A DNA stretch of 64,000 bases, taken from NCBI RefSeq assembly GCF_001591345.1, contig NZ_BCUS01000004.1:1-64000 (forward strand). Reading direction: 5' to 3'. The notes below the pieces were generated by a model. That model had not been told where the DNA came from. It saw only the letters and a program-made list of their open reading frames with translations, and searched no databases. The stretch is from Variovorax boronicumulans NBRC 103145. GTDB lineage: Bacteria; Pseudomonadota; Gammaproteobacteria; Burkholderiales; Burkholderiaceae_C. The stretch's first letter is position 1. Every line of letters begins with the position of its first letter. The position numbers and the translations under genes were made by a program. This document shows positions 8,034 to 17,476 of the stretch, in pieces.

Positions 8034-9425
8034 TCAATCCAGCGTCGGCTCGGCCCGCGTCGCTTCGGGCGGCGCGCTGTCGTCGCCGGCCACCGGCGTC
8101 GTCACCGGCTCCGCCGCCTGCGCAATCGCCAGCACCGCCGCCGCCGTGCGTTCGGCCGCCCCGCGGTTCGACGACGAAAACGCCAGTGCGGCCTGCGCCA
8201 TCACGGCACGACGCTCGGGGTTCTCGACCAGCTTGAGCGCCGCCGTCACGGCCTGCTCCATGCCCTCGACGCGCAGCGACGCGCCCGCCGCGAGCGACAG
8301 CTGCGCCGCCTCGGCGAAATTGAAGGTCGAGGGGCCCATGACCACCGGGCAGCCGCAGGCCGCCGGCTCGATGAGGTTCTGCCCACCCAGCGGCTCGAAG
8401 CTGCCGCCGAGCAAGGCCACGTCGGCCAGGCCGTAGTACAGCGCCATCTCGCCCAGCGAATCGCCGAGCCAGATCTCGGCCTCGGCCGGCTGGCCGGCCG
8501 CGCTGCGGCGCGCCACCGCGAAGCCCTCGGCCTCGATGAGCGCCGCCACTTCGTCGAAACGCTGCGGATGGCGCGGCACGATCATCCATTGCACGTCGTG
8601 CACGCGCTTGGCGATCGAGCGGATCGCGCCCTGCTCGGGCGGCACCGGCGAGGTGGCGCCGAAGCGCTTGAGCACCTCGAGCAGCAGGCGTTCTTCCCCG
8701 TCGCGCGAGCTGGCCAGCACGACCATCGGCCGGGGCAGGCGCTCGCGCAGCGACACGGCCGTGGCCAGCTGCCGCGCGTCGGGCGTGGCGTCGAACTTGA
8801 GGTTGCCGTAGATCCCGGCCACCTTGGCGCCGAGCGACACCAGGCGGTGCGCGTCGGCTTCGGTCTGCGCCCAGACGGCGGTGAGCGCCGAGTACGCCGG
8901 CCGCGCCAGCCCGCTGAGCCGTTCGGCCGCGGCGCGCGATTTCTCGTTGAGCCGCGCATTGGCCAGCACCAGCGGAATGCGGCGCTCGGCGCAGGCGGCG
9001 GCCATCTCGGGCCAGACCTCGGTTTCCATCAGCACGCCGATGCGCGGCTGGAAGCGGTCGAGAAAGCGGGCGACGGCGCCCGGCGTGTCCCACGGTTGCC
9101 AGACCTGCGTGTCGCCCGGCTCGAGCAGCTTGGCGCCCTCTTCGCGGCCCGTGGCGGTGCCGTGCGTGAGCAGGATCGGAATGCCCGGGTACTGGCGCCG
9201 CAGCTCGGCGATCAGGATGGCGGCGGCGCGCGTCTCGCCCAGCGAGACGGCGTGCACCCAGCACTGGGCAAAGCCGGTGGTGGCGTCGTCGTAATGGCCG
9301 AAGCGCTCCTCGACGGCCACGGCATAGCCGGGCTCGGCGACGGCGCGGCGGCGCAGCTTGCGGCGGACCAGCGGTTGGACGGCGGTGGTGAAGACGCCGT
9401 AGAGGCGAAGCAGCAGGGAACGCAC
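8034..9425 (-). CDS. waaA: 3-deoxy-D-manno-octulosonic acid (Kdo) transferase
   Basis: WaaA transfers Kdo from CMP-Kdo to the lipid A precursor at the inner membrane, the first step of LPS inner-core assembly. The 463-residue protein shows the family segments WVHAVSLGETRAA (about 50-62), LLTHGTATGREEG, METEVWPEM (catalytic-domain Glu), ANARLNEKS and the donor-site stretch LLGGSFEPLGGQNLIEPAACGCPVVMGPSTFNF. The N-terminal hydrophobic helix serves as membrane anchor. The start is GTG at 9425, 7 bases after the hexomutase stop, suggesting translational coupling. The final 30 residues are an Ala/Pro/Glu-rich tail. Confidence 0.95.
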   Translation of the reverse strand: MRSLLLRLYGVFTTAVQPLVRRKLRRRAVAEPGYAVAVEERFGHYDDATTGFAQCWVHAVSLGETRAAAILIAELRRQYPGIPILLTHGTATGREEGAKLLEPGDTQVWQPWDTPGAVARFLDRFQPRIGVLMETEVWPEMAAACAERRIPLVLANARLNEKSRAAAERLSGLARPAYSALTAVWAQTEADAHRLVSLGAKVAGIYGNLKFDATPDARQLATAVSLRERLPRPMVVLASSRDGEERLLLEVLKRFGATSPVPPEQGAIRSIAKRVHDVQWMIVPRHPQRFDEVAALIEAEGFAVARRSAAGQPAEAEIWLGDSLGEMALYYGLADVALLGGSFEPLGGQNLIEPAACGCPVVMGPSTFNFAEAAQLSLAAGASLRVEGMEQAVTAALKLVENPERRAVMAQAALAFSSSNRGAAERTAAAVLAIAQAAEPVTTPVAGDDSAPPEATRAEPTLD

Positions 9426-9432
9426 AGGTTCT

Positions 9433-10851
9433 TCAGTGGGCAGCAGCGGCCAGCGTGGCGTCGGGCTTGACCGTCCGCAGCACCGCAAGCATCTCGGTCT
9501 CGATGCGTTGGAGCGCCGCCTCGGTCTGGCCTTCGAAGCGCAGCACCAGCACGGGGGTGGTATTGGAAGCGCGGATCAGCCCGAATCCATCGGGCCAGTC
9601 CACGCGCAGGCCGTCGATGGTCGAGACCTGGGCGGGCGCGTCGAAGCGCGCGTTCTGCACGAGTTGGGCGACCAGCGCGTGCGGCTCGCCTTCGGCGCAG
9701 GCGACGTTCAGTTCGGGGGTCGAGAAGCTGGTGGGCAGCGCATTGAGCACGGCGTTCGCGTCCGGGTGCTTGCTCAGGATCTCGAGCAGGCGGCAGCCGG
9801 CGTACGTGCCGTCGTCGAAGCCGTACCAGCGCTCCTTGAAGAAAATGTGGCCGCTCATCTCGCCGCCCAGCGGCGAATCGATTTCCTTCATCTTCGCCTT
9901 GATGAGCGAGTGGCCGGTCTTGTAGATCATCGGCGTGCCGCCCGCGGCCTCGATGGCCGGCGCCAGGCGCTGCGAGCACTTCACGTCGTAGACGATGGTG
10001 CCGCCGGGCACGCGCGAGAGCACGTCCTGCGCGAAGAGCTGCATCTGGCGGTCGGGGAAGATGTTCTGGCCGTCCTTCGTGACGATGCCCAGCCGGTCGC
10101 CGTCGCCGTCGAAAGCCAGGCCCAGCTCGGCCTGGCCCTTGGCCAGTTCGGCCATCAGGTCCCGGAGGTTGTCGGGCTTGCTCGGATCGGGGTGGTGGTT
10201 GGGGAAGTTGCCGTCGACCTCGCTGAACAGCTCGACCACGTCGCAGCCGATGGCGCGGAAGATGGCCGGCGCGGTCGCGCCCGCGATGCCGTTGCCCGAA
10301 TCGACCACGATCTTCATGGGTCGTGCGAGCTTGATGTCGCCCACGATGCGCTGCACGTAGGCGTCGGTCACGTCGACCTTGCGCACGCTGCCGCCGGGCG
10401 CCAGCGTGGCGCTGCCGTCTTCCATGGTCTTGCGCAGGCCCTGGATCTCGTCGCCGTAGATCGCGCGGCCGGCCAGCACCATCTTGAAGCCGTTGTAGTC
10501 CTTCGGGTTGTGGCTGCCCGTGACCTGGATGCCGCTGGTGCACAGCGTGTGGGCCGCGAAGTACAGCATCGGGGTCGTGACCGCGCCGATGTCGATCACC
10601 TCGACGCCGGTGGCGACCAGGCCGTCGATCAGCGCGTCCACCAGCGCCGGGCCCGACAGGCGGCCGTCGCGGCCCACGGCCACCGCGGTCTCGCCGGCCG
10701 CGCGTGCTGCGCTGCCGAAGGCACGGCCCAGCGCCTCGGCCACTTCGACATCGAGACTGAGGGGCACGACGCCGCGGATGTCATAGGCCTTGAAGATCGA
10801 TGCGCTGAGCTGCATGAAGGGCGGGGTCACTGTTGGTTCGGAGTCGGGCAT
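9433..10851 (-). CDS. Phosphomannomutase/phosphoglucomutase (AlgC/ManB type)
   Basis: This alpha-D-phosphohexomutase interconverts 1- and 6-phosphates of mannose or glucose, feeding nucleotide sugars for LPS and exopolysaccharide. The phosphoserine loop VTGSHNPKDYNGFK is complete, as are the metal-binding loop GLAFDGDGDRLGIV, the sugar loop GGEMSGHIFF and the phosphate-binding loop near the C-terminus (RASNTTPVLVLRFEG). Length (about 470) fits AlgC. The start is uncertain: ATG at 10851 is used here, but ATG at 10815 begins directly with QLSASIFKAYDIRG, the usual N-terminus of the family. Co-linear with waaA downstream. Confidence 0.95.
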   Translation of the reverse strand: MPDSEPTVTPPFMQLSASIFKAYDIRGVVPLSLDVEVAEALGRAFGSAARAAGETAVAVGRDGRLSGPALVDALIDGLVATGVEVIDIGAVTTPMLYFAAHTLCTSGIQVTGSHNPKDYNGFKMVLAGRAIYGDEIQGLRKTMEDGSATLAPGGSVRKVDVTDAYVQRIVGDIKLARPMKIVVDSGNGIAGATAPAIFRAIGCDVVELFSEVDGNFPNHHPDPSKPDNLRDLMAELAKGQAELGLAFDGDGDRLGIVTKDGQNIFPDRQMQLFAQDVLSRVPGGTIVYDVKCSQRLAPAIEAAGGTPMIYKTGHSLIKAKMKEIDSPLGGEMSGHIFFKERWYGFDDGTYAGCRLLEILSKHPDANAVLNALPTSFSTPELNVACAEGEPHALVAQLVQNARFDAPAQVSTIDGLRVDWPDGFGLIRASNTTPVLVLRFEGQTEAALQRIETEMLAVLRTVKPDATLAAAAH

Positions 10852-10925
10852 TGTAGGCAACGCGTTGTAGACATCGATGTCCGAAAACGGCCAGTTGAAA
10901 CGAGTCGAAACCGTATCATTTCCCC

Positions 10926-12530
10926 ATGTCTACCGCCCACGCCCCCTCCGAAGTGCTCGAGAGCGACGCCTGCTACCTGGCGATGAAGACGCACGACGCG
11001 CGCTTCGACGGCTCGTTCTTCACGGCCGTGACCTCCACCGGCATCTACTGCCGGCCGGTGTGCCGCGTGAAGCTGCCGCGGCGCGAGAACTGCCGTTTCT
11101 TCCGCCACGCGGCCCAGGCCGAGGCCGCAGGCTTTCGGCCCTGCCTGCGCTGCCGGCCCGAACTGGCGCCGCGCGCAGCCAGCTGGTCGACCGAAGATGC
11201 CTCGCGCATCCTCGCGCTGCAGGCGGCGCGCTTGATCGACGAGCCCGATGCCTGGTCGGAAGAAGGCCCCGGCGCGGCGCAGATCGCGACCCGCCTGGGC
11301 GTGAGCGACCGCCACCTGCGGCGCATCTTCGAGGCGCAGTTCGGCGTGTCGCCGCTGCAGTACCTGCAGACGCGCCGCCTGCTGGCCGCCAAGCAGCTCA
11401 TCGCCGACACGCGCCTGCCGATGACGCAGGTGGCGCTGGCCAGCGGCTTCGCGAGCGTGCGGCGCTTCAATGCGGCCTTCGTGGAGCACTACGGGCTCAA
11501 CCCGAGCGCGTTGCGCCGCGCGGGCGGCACCGAGGGCGGCGAAGGCAAGGCCATCGAGGTGCGGCTGGGCTTTCGCCCGCCCTACGACGCCAACGCCATG
11601 CTCGGCTTCTTCGCACGGCGCGCGCTGCGCGGCGTCGAGGCCGTGCACACCGCCGACGGCAAGGAGCCCGCCAAGGGCAGCACGCCCACCTATGTGCGCC
11701 TGGCGCGCACCCTGCGCGTGCAGCAGGGCGGGCAGACGCACGCCGGCTGGCTGCAGCTGCGCTTCGACCTCGAACGCGAGCAGGTGCTGCTGGCCGTGAG
11801 CGATTCGCTGGCCGCGGTGCTGCCCATCGTCATCAGCCGCGCACGCGCGCTGTTCGACCTCGACGCGGAGCCGATGGCGATCAACGCCGCGCTGCATGCG
11901 GCCTTTCCGCACGGTGACGGGCTGCGCGTGCCGGGCACGGTCGACGGCTTCGAACTCGCGGTGCGCGCGGTGCTGGGCCAGCAGATCACCGTGGCCGCGG
12001 CGCGCACGCTGGGCTCGCGGCTGGTCGAGGCCTTCGGCGACCCGATCGACACGCCCATCGACGGCCTGACCCGCCTGTTCCCCACGCCCGCCGCGCTGGC
12101 AGCGGCCAGCGGCGACGCGCTCGGGCAGCTGGGCATCGTGCGCCAGCGGCAGGCCGCGCTGCAGGCCATCGCACGCGAAGTGGCCTCGGGCCGGCTGGCG
12201 CTGCATGCGGGCGCCGACGTGCCCTCCACCCTGGCGGCGCTGCAGGAACTGCCCGGCATCGGCGCCTGGACCGCACAGTACATCGCGATGCGCGCGCTGC
12301 GCTGGCCCGACGCCTTTCCCGCCGGCGACGTGGCCCTGCAGAAGGCGCTGGGCGTGACCACCGCGCGCGCCGCGGGCGAGGCCTCGCAGGCCTGGCGGCC
12401 CTGGCGCAGCTACGCGGTGCTGCGCGCGTGGCACACCCCGCCCGCGCCACCCGAACCGGCATCGGCTGTACCGCCGACCGCCTCTTTTTCCGACCTCGCA
12501 ACGGCAGGCCCCGTGCCTGAAGGACCATGA
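10926..12530 (+). CDS. Ada-type regulator fused to DNA-3-methyladenine glycosylase (AlkA)
   Basis: This 534-residue fusion joins three units. Residues about 10-90 are the Ada N-terminal zinc domain, with CRPVCRVKLPRRENC and CLRCRP supplying the four cysteines, one of which takes methyl groups from phosphotriesters. Residues about 95-200 are an AraC-type helix-turn-helix pair (GVSDRHLRRIFEAQFGVSPLQYLQ). Residues about 210-500 are an AlkA-type glycosylase, with VLGQQITVAAART, the helix-hairpin-helix LQELPGIGAWTAQYIAMRAL and the catalytic Asp region WPDAFPAGDVAL. It would both sense alkylation and excise alkylated bases. Its stop overlaps the ogt start (ATGA), so the pair forms an adaptive-response operon. 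Confidence 0.93.
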   Translation: MSTAHAPSEVLESDACYLAMKTHDARFDGSFFTAVTSTGIYCRPVCRVKLPRRENCRFFRHAAQAEAAGFRPCLRCRPELAPRAASWSTEDASRILALQAARLIDEPDAWSEEGPGAAQIATRLGVSDRHLRRIFEAQFGVSPLQYLQTRRLLAAKQLIADTRLPMTQVALASGFASVRRFNAAFVEHYGLNPSALRRAGGTEGGEGKAIEVRLGFRPPYDANAMLGFFARRALRGVEAVHTADGKEPAKGSTPTYVRLARTLRVQQGGQTHAGWLQLRFDLEREQVLLAVSDSLAAVLPIVISRARALFDLDAEPMAINAALHAAFPHGDGLRVPGTVDGFELAVRAVLGQQITVAAARTLGSRLVEAFGDPIDTPIDGLTRLFPTPAALAAASGDALGQLGIVRQRQAALQAIAREVASGRLALHAGADVPSTLAALQELPGIGAWTAQYIAMRALRWPDAFPAGDVALQKALGVTTARAAGEASQAWRPWRSYAVLRAWHTPPAPPEPASAVPPTASFSDLATAGPVPEGP

Positions 12531-13024
12531 AATTCAAACGCACCGTCATCTACACCTCGCACACCGACACACCGCTGGGCGGCGTCACGATGGCCGCCAC
12601 CGACCAGGGCCTGGCCGGCGTCTGGTTCGACCACCAGCGCCACTGGCCCGACACCACGGGCTGGCAGACCAAGGACGACCACCCCGCACTGGTCGAGGCC
12701 GCCGCGCAGCTGCGCGACTACTTCGCGGGCCGCCGCAGCCACTTCGACATGCAGCTCGACCTGTCGCACGGCACCGCCTTCCAGCAGGGCGTGTGGCAGG
12801 CGCTGCTGGCCATCCCGGCCGGCGAGACCACGACCTACGGCGCGCTGAGCCAGCGCGTGGGCAACCCGGCCGCGGTGCGCGCGGTCGGCGCGGCGGTCGG
12901 ACGCAACCCGATCAGCGTGATCGTGCCCTGCCACCGCGTGCTCGGTGCGGACGGCTCGCTGACCGGTTACGCTGGCGGGCTCGAGCGCAAGACCGCCTTG
13001 CTCGAACTCGAGACCGGCAAGTAA
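12527..13024 (+). CDS. ogt: Methylated-DNA--protein-cysteine methyltransferase
   Basis: The protein removes methyl from O6-methylguanine in one suicidal step onto its active cysteine. The 165-residue sequence contains the active-site motif IVPCHRVLG (about residues 127-135), preceded by the helix-turn-helix and Asn hinge stretch TTYGALSQRVGNPAAVRAVGAAVGRNP. The length matches Ogt. Its ATG overlaps the TGA of the Ada-AlkA fusion gene by four bases. With that gene it supplies the C-terminal repair activity that a full-length Ada protein would carry. Confidence 0.95.
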   Translation: MKFKRTVIYTSHTDTPLGGVTMAATDQGLAGVWFDHQRHWPDTTGWQTKDDHPALVEAAAQLRDYFAGRRSHFDMQLDLSHGTAFQQGVWQALLAIPAGETTTYGALSQRVGNPAAVRAVGAAVGRNPISVIVPCHRVLGADGSLTGYAGGLERKTALLELETGK

Positions 13025-13076
13025 GACAGAAGAAAACACCGCCGATGGCGTAACGCGCCATTCCTCAAAGAGACGC

Positions 13077-14051
13077 ATGACCACAACGAACAACAACACC
13101 ACCGTCGCTCCTTCGCCTTCGCCCTCCCCTTCGCCCGCTCCCACCGCGCTCGCACCGAAGGCGTGGCTCGTCGATCTCGTGCTGCTGGGCGCGCTGTGGG
13201 GCGCCTCCTTCCTGTTCATGCGCATCGGCGCGGCGGAGTTCGGCGCGCTGCCGACGGCCGCCGTGCGCGTGGTCATCGCGGCGCTGTTCCTGCTGCCGAT
13301 CGCGCTGCTGCGCGGCCAGGGGCCGTCCATCGCGAAGCACTGGAAGGCCAGCCTCACGGTCGGCATCTTCAACTCGGGCATGCCCTTCGCGCTGTTCTGC
13401 TTCGCGCTGCTGACCATCAACACCGGCCTGGCGGCGGTGCTCAACGCCACCACGCCGATGTTCGGCGCGCTGGTGGCCTGGGCCTGGTTCCGCGAGCGGC
13501 CGAACGGCTCGCGCCTCGTCGGCCTGGTGATCGGTTTCGCGGGCGTCGCGATGCTCGCCAGCCGCAGCGCCGGCCTGCATGCCGGCGCCAGCAACCACGC
13601 CGCGCTGTGGGCCGTGCTGGCCTGCCTGGCGGCGTGCCTCTGCTACGGCATCTCGGCCAGCGCCACGCGGCGCCATCTGTCGGGCGTGCCCGCGCTGACC
13701 ACGGCCACCGGCAGCCAGATCGGCGCCAGCCTGTTCCTCGCGCTGCCCGCGATCTGGCTCTGGCCCGCGCAGATGCCCAGCCTGCGCGCATGGCTGGCGC
13801 TGCTGGCGCTGGGCATCGCCTGCACGGGCGTGGCCTACATCCTGTTCTTCCGCCTCATCGAACGCGCCGGCCCGGCGCGCGCGCTCACCGTGACCTTCCT
13901 CGTGCCGGTGTTCGCGCTGTTCTACGGCGCCGTGTTCCTGGGCGAGCAGATCACGCAGTGGATGCTGATCTGCGCCTTCGTGATCGTGTGCGGCGTGGCG
14001 CTGTCGACCGGCGTCGTCAAGCTGCCGTCGCTGCGCAAGGCCGCGGGCTGA
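13077..14051 (+). CDS. EamA/DMT superfamily transporter
   Basis: A 324-residue inner-membrane protein with ten hydrophobic segments in two EamA repeats (about 28-165 and 180-315). The family signature WGASFLFMRIGAAEFGALPTAAVR follows the first helix, and the second repeat ends with LVPVFALFYGAVFLGEQIT. Relatives export amino acids or other metabolites; the substrate cannot be predicted. The N-terminus is an unusual Ser/Pro repeat (PSPSPSPSPAP) before the first helix. It follows ogt by 52 bases on the same strand and converges with the DUF1345 gene. Confidence 0.88.
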   Translation: MTTTNNNTTVAPSPSPSPSPAPTALAPKAWLVDLVLLGALWGASFLFMRIGAAEFGALPTAAVRVVIAALFLLPIALLRGQGPSIAKHWKASLTVGIFNSGMPFALFCFALLTINTGLAAVLNATTPMFGALVAWAWFRERPNGSRLVGLVIGFAGVAMLASRSAGLHAGASNHAALWAVLACLAACLCYGISASATRRHLSGVPALTTATGSQIGASLFLALPAIWLWPAQMPSLRAWLALLALGIACTGVAYILFFRLIERAGPARALTVTFLVPVFALFYGAVFLGEQITQWMLICAFVIVCGVALSTGVVKLPSLRKAAG

Positions 14052-14058
14052 GTTTTCT

Positions 14059-14712
14059 TCAGACCACCCCGGCGACCACGTTCACGGACAGGGCCAGCAC
14101 GAGCATGTTGAAGGCGAAGGCGAGCACGCTGTGGACCAGCGTGATGCGCCGCATCTCGTGCGAGGTGGCCTGCACGTCCGACACCTGCGAGGTCATGCCG
14201 ATCACGTAGGCGTAATACATGAAGTCGAAGTAGTCGGGCGCTTCCTTGCCCGGAAAGTCGAGCCCGCCGTCGGAGGCGCTGTCCTTGCGGTCGATGTAGT
14301 AGCGGTGCGCGTAGTGGAAGGCGTAGATCGTGTGCATCATCAGCCACGAACCCGCCAGCGCCACCAGCCCCAGCGCCACGTGCGCGCCGCGCGCCCAGCC
14401 GCTGAGCTGGCGCACCTGCTGCAGCAGCATCGCGATGGCGACCACGCTCACGCCCACCGCCACCAGCATCGACACCAGGATCACGACGTTGGGCTGGTCC
14501 AGCTGCTGCGCGCGCTCGCGCGTGCGCTGGGCATCGAAGGTCTCGGCCAGCCACCAGCTGAGCACCTGGTACACCGCCACGCCCGCGCACCAGCCGGCCA
14601 GCGCACGCGCCGTGAGGCCTATCGGCCAGGGCACGAGCGCCACCGCGACGGCCGCCGCAGCCCCATAGAGAAGACGTTGAGGACCGGTGGTGGTGGAAAG
14701 GTGTTCACGCAT
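14059..14712 (-). CDS. DUF1345 family membrane protein
   Basis: The 217-residue protein has five hydrophobic segments and the conserved DUF1345 C-terminal region, DYFDFMYYAYVIGMTSQVSDVQATSHEMRRITLVHS. The segment between membrane helices 3 and 4 (ALHY-like HYAHRYYID) is also typical. Function is unknown. ATG at 14712 is preferred because it leaves a short polar N-terminus before helix 1; an upstream in-frame ATG (14757) adds 15 basic residues and is less likely. It converges with the DMT transporter gene, with only 7 bases between the stops. Confidence 0.8.
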   Translation of the reverse strand: MREHLSTTTGPQRLLYGAAAAVAVALVPWPIGLTARALAGWCAGVAVYQVLSWWLAETFDAQRTRERAQQLDQPNVVILVSMLVAVGVSVVAIAMLLQQVRQLSGWARGAHVALGLVALAGSWLMMHTIYAFHYAHRYYIDRKDSASDGGLDFPGKEAPDYFDFMYYAYVIGMTSQVSDVQATSHEMRRITLVHSVLAFAFNMLVLALSVNVVAGVV

Positions 14713-14898
14713 GAGCGGACTGTAGCGCCGCGGCATGCATCGGCGTGTGATCGGCAATTTCCTACAGGCACATCGGCCAACGGCGCATGCGCGGCGCGGT
14801 GCCCCGTCACTAAGGTGATGCGGTTTCAGGGAGCCTCAGCCCGGAGGCATCGCGCCATGCACATGCCCGAGGCATCTTTCACCCGAAGGATTTCTTTC

Positions 14899-15747
14899 AT
14901 GCTGTTGCTTCGTGCGCGTCCGTTCGACCGGACCGCGAGATTCGGCGCCCTGGGCGCCCTGGCCGGAACCGGCGCCCTTTCCCTTCTTTGCTTCGCGCCC
15001 TCCGCTGCGGCCGAGCCCTCGCCGGCGCTGGACCGATTCAGCTTCTCGGTGGGGGCCTTCAGTGCCGACCCCAAGTTCAGCGCCTCGGTCGAAACCCCCT
15101 ACGGCGTGCTGCGCTCGAACGAGCTCAAGCCGGGGCGCGTGACCATGCCGCGCATCTCGGCCGACGTGCTGATCGGCGACAGCCAGGGCCTGTCTTTCGA
15201 CTACTACCGCTACAAGCGCGACTACGAAGGACAGGTGGCGGGCAACACCTCGTTCGGCAGCTTCGGCTCGCTGAATGCCATCGGCAACGCGAACCTCTCG
15301 GCCCAGCTCGACTTCGCCAAGCTCGCCTACAAGTGGTGGCTCGGCTCGGGCAACACCGTCTTCGGCCTGGGCGCCGGCGCGGCCTACTACCGCGCGACGC
15401 TCGGTGCCAGCGCGCTGGTCGGCGTGAACGGACAGGTGCGTTCGGTCAGCGAGCGCTCGAGCGACAACGCCATCGCGCCCCTGCTCGAGGTCGGCGTGCG
15501 CCACGCGATCACGCCCGACCTTCGGCTGTTCGCCGACGCCTCCGGCGTGTGGAAGAGCAGCGGCCGCTTCCACGGCAACATCTACAACGCCGCAGCCGGC
15601 GTGGAGTGGTTCCCGGTGAAGAACGTGGGCCTGGTGCTGTCGTATGGCGTGACCAACATCGACCTCACGCGCGAGGGCGGCTTTGCCGATTCGCGCCTCA
15701 AGGTGCGGCTGCAGGGGCCCTCGGCCTTCCTCAAGGCCCGCTTCTGA
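14899..15747 (+). CDS. Outer-membrane beta-barrel protein of unknown function
   Basis: The 282-residue protein has a signal peptide (about 1-40: Arg-rich start, GALGALAGTGALSLLCFAPSAAA core) and then alternating hydrophobic strands ending in AFLKARF, with a C-terminal Phe as in outer-membrane barrels. Strand-like segments include GLSFDYYRYKRDYEG, TVFGLGAGAAYYRATLG and VGLVLSYGVTNIDLTREGG. I do not recognise the exact family; it resembles general porin-like or OmpW/OprF-fold proteins. ATG at 14899 is chosen for the Shine-Dalgarno GAAGGA eight bases upstream; ATG at 14857 is an alternative. Confidence 0.7.
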   Translation: MLLLRARPFDRTARFGALGALAGTGALSLLCFAPSAAAEPSPALDRFSFSVGAFSADPKFSASVETPYGVLRSNELKPGRVTMPRISADVLIGDSQGLSFDYYRYKRDYEGQVAGNTSFGSFGSLNAIGNANLSAQLDFAKLAYKWWLGSGNTVFGLGAGAAYYRATLGASALVGVNGQVRSVSERSSDNAIAPLLEVGVRHAITPDLRLFADASGVWKSSGRFHGNIYNAAAGVEWFPVKNVGLVLSYGVTNIDLTREGGFADSRLKVRLQGPSAFLKARF

Positions 15748-15861
15748 CGCGGCCCCGGCGGGCGGCCGGCGCCGCATAGCCACTCTTCGCAAGACCGGCA
15801 GGCGGTGCCGGTCTTAGTCTGCGCTCCGATCGACACCCCCAACGACCGGAGACACGACGCC

Positions 15862-17469
15862 ATGCCCGCCGCCCGCCCTGAGCCCTCCCCTTCCTCCTTC
15901 CAGCGCATCGCCCGCATTGCGCTGGGCGATGTGATCCACCGCAGCGCGCGGCGCTTCGGCGCGCGCACCGCGCTGATCGAGGGCGAGCACCGCATGAGCT
16001 ACAGCGAGCTCGACGCCGCATCGAACCGTTTCGCGCACCACCTGCTGGGCCTGGGCCTCGCAAGCGGCGAGCGCGTGGCCATGCTGTGCAACAACTCGAT
16101 CGAGATGGTGGTCGCGCTGCTCGGCATCCAGAAGGCCGGCCTCGTGTGGGTGCCGATCAACACGGCGCTCGCGGTCGACGCCATCAGCTACATCCTCGAA
16201 CACGCCGAAGCGCGCCACCTGGTGATCGACACCGCGCTGCACGCCAAACCCGAACTGCGCCAGCTGCTCGACACAGCGGGTGTCTCGCCGCTGCTGTGCG
16301 TGCTCGACGGCGACACGCCGCCGCCCGGCGTGCCCACCGTGGCGCAGGCCATCGCGCAGGGCCCCGCCACGCTGCCCGACGTGGCCATCGACAGCGACCA
16401 GCTCGCGCTCATCATGTACACGAGCGGCACCACCGGCCGGCAGAAGGGCGTGATGCATTCGCACGCCTCGGTGCACTCGGTGCTCCAGAGCAACATGCTC
16501 GAATGGGGCGGCGGCCCGGCGCACCACGACGTGTGGAGCAACGTGCTGCCGCTCTTTCATTGCGGGCAGCACACGGTGCTGATGTCGGCGCTCGCGGTGG
16601 GCGGCACGAACGTCATCCTGCGCGGCTTCGACCCCGGCGCGATGCTCGCCGCCATCGAGCGCCACAGGATCACCGTGACGGTCGGGCTGCCCATGATGTA
16701 CGGCGCGCTGCTGGCCCACCCGCAGCGCGAGTCGCGCGACCTGTCGAGCCTGCGGCTGTGCGTGTATGCGATGGCGCCGATGTCGCGCACGCTGCTGCTG
16801 CGCCTGCTCGACGCGCTGTGTCCGAACTTCGCGTTGGCCTCGGGGCAGACCGAGATGTACCCCGGCGCCACCATCTTCGAGACGCACCAGCAGCGCGAGC
16901 GCTTCGGCTCGTACTGGGGCGTGGGCACGCTGGTGAACGAGGTCGCGGTGATGGGCGACGAGGGCGAGCTGCTGGCGCCGAACCAGGTCGGCGAGATCGT
17001 CTTTCGCGGGCCGAACGTGATGCTCGGCTACTACAAGGACCCGCAGGCCACGGCGCACGCGCAGCGCTTCGGCTGGCACCACTCGGGCGACCTGGGCAAG
17101 CTGGACGACGACGGGCAGCTGATCTTTCTCGACCGGCTCAAGGACATGGTCAAGTCGGGCGGCGAGAACGTGCCCTCGCTCAAGGTCGAGGAGGTGCTGC
17201 TGCGCCACCCGGGCGTGCTCAACGCGGCGGTGGTCGGCCTGCCGCACGAGCGCTGGGGCGAGGCCATCACGGCCTTCGTCACGCGCCGGCCCGATGCGCC
17301 GGCAGAGTTCTCGGAGGCCACGCTCACGGCGCACTGCAAGGAGCACCTGGGCGGCTTCGAGGTGCCCAAGGACATCGTCTTCCTGCCCGCGCTGCCGATG
17401 ACCTCGACAGGCAAGATCCAGAAGTTCGAGCTGCGCCAGGCGCACCAGGGGCACTACCAGCGCGACTGA
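15862..17469 (+). CDS. AMP-dependent acyl-CoA synthetase/ligase
   Basis: A 535-residue ANL-superfamily enzyme that activates a carboxylic acid as acyl-AMP and passes it to CoA. The P-loop LALIMYTSGTTGRQKG (about residues 183-198), the A5 region FALASGQTEMYPGA, the A7 motif HHSGDLGKLDDDGQL, the hinge DRLKDMVKSGGENV and the C-terminal Lys motif TSTGKIQKFELR are all intact. The acid substrate is not evident; the fold branch resembles fatty or aromatic acid ligases. It is convergent with a second ligase of the adjacent operon, 7 bases away, so the two may act in related catabolism, but they are not co-transcribed. Confidence 0.9.
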   Translation: MPAARPEPSPSSFQRIARIALGDVIHRSARRFGARTALIEGEHRMSYSELDAASNRFAHHLLGLGLASGERVAMLCNNSIEMVVALLGIQKAGLVWVPINTALAVDAISYILEHAEARHLVIDTALHAKPELRQLLDTAGVSPLLCVLDGDTPPPGVPTVAQAIAQGPATLPDVAIDSDQLALIMYTSGTTGRQKGVMHSHASVHSVLQSNMLEWGGGPAHHDVWSNVLPLFHCGQHTVLMSALAVGGTNVILRGFDPGAMLAAIERHRITVTVGLPMMYGALLAHPQRESRDLSSLRLCVYAMAPMSRTLLLRLLDALCPNFALASGQTEMYPGATIFETHQQRERFGSYWGVGTLVNEVAVMGDEGELLAPNQVGEIVFRGPNVMLGYYKDPQATAHAQRFGWHHSGDLGKLDDDGQLIFLDRLKDMVKSGGENVPSLKVEEVLLRHPGVLNAAVVGLPHERWGEAITAFVTRRPDAPAEFSEATLTAHCKEHLGGFEVPKDIVFLPALPMTSTGKIQKFELRQAHQGHYQRD

Positions 17470-17476
17470 ACCCGCA

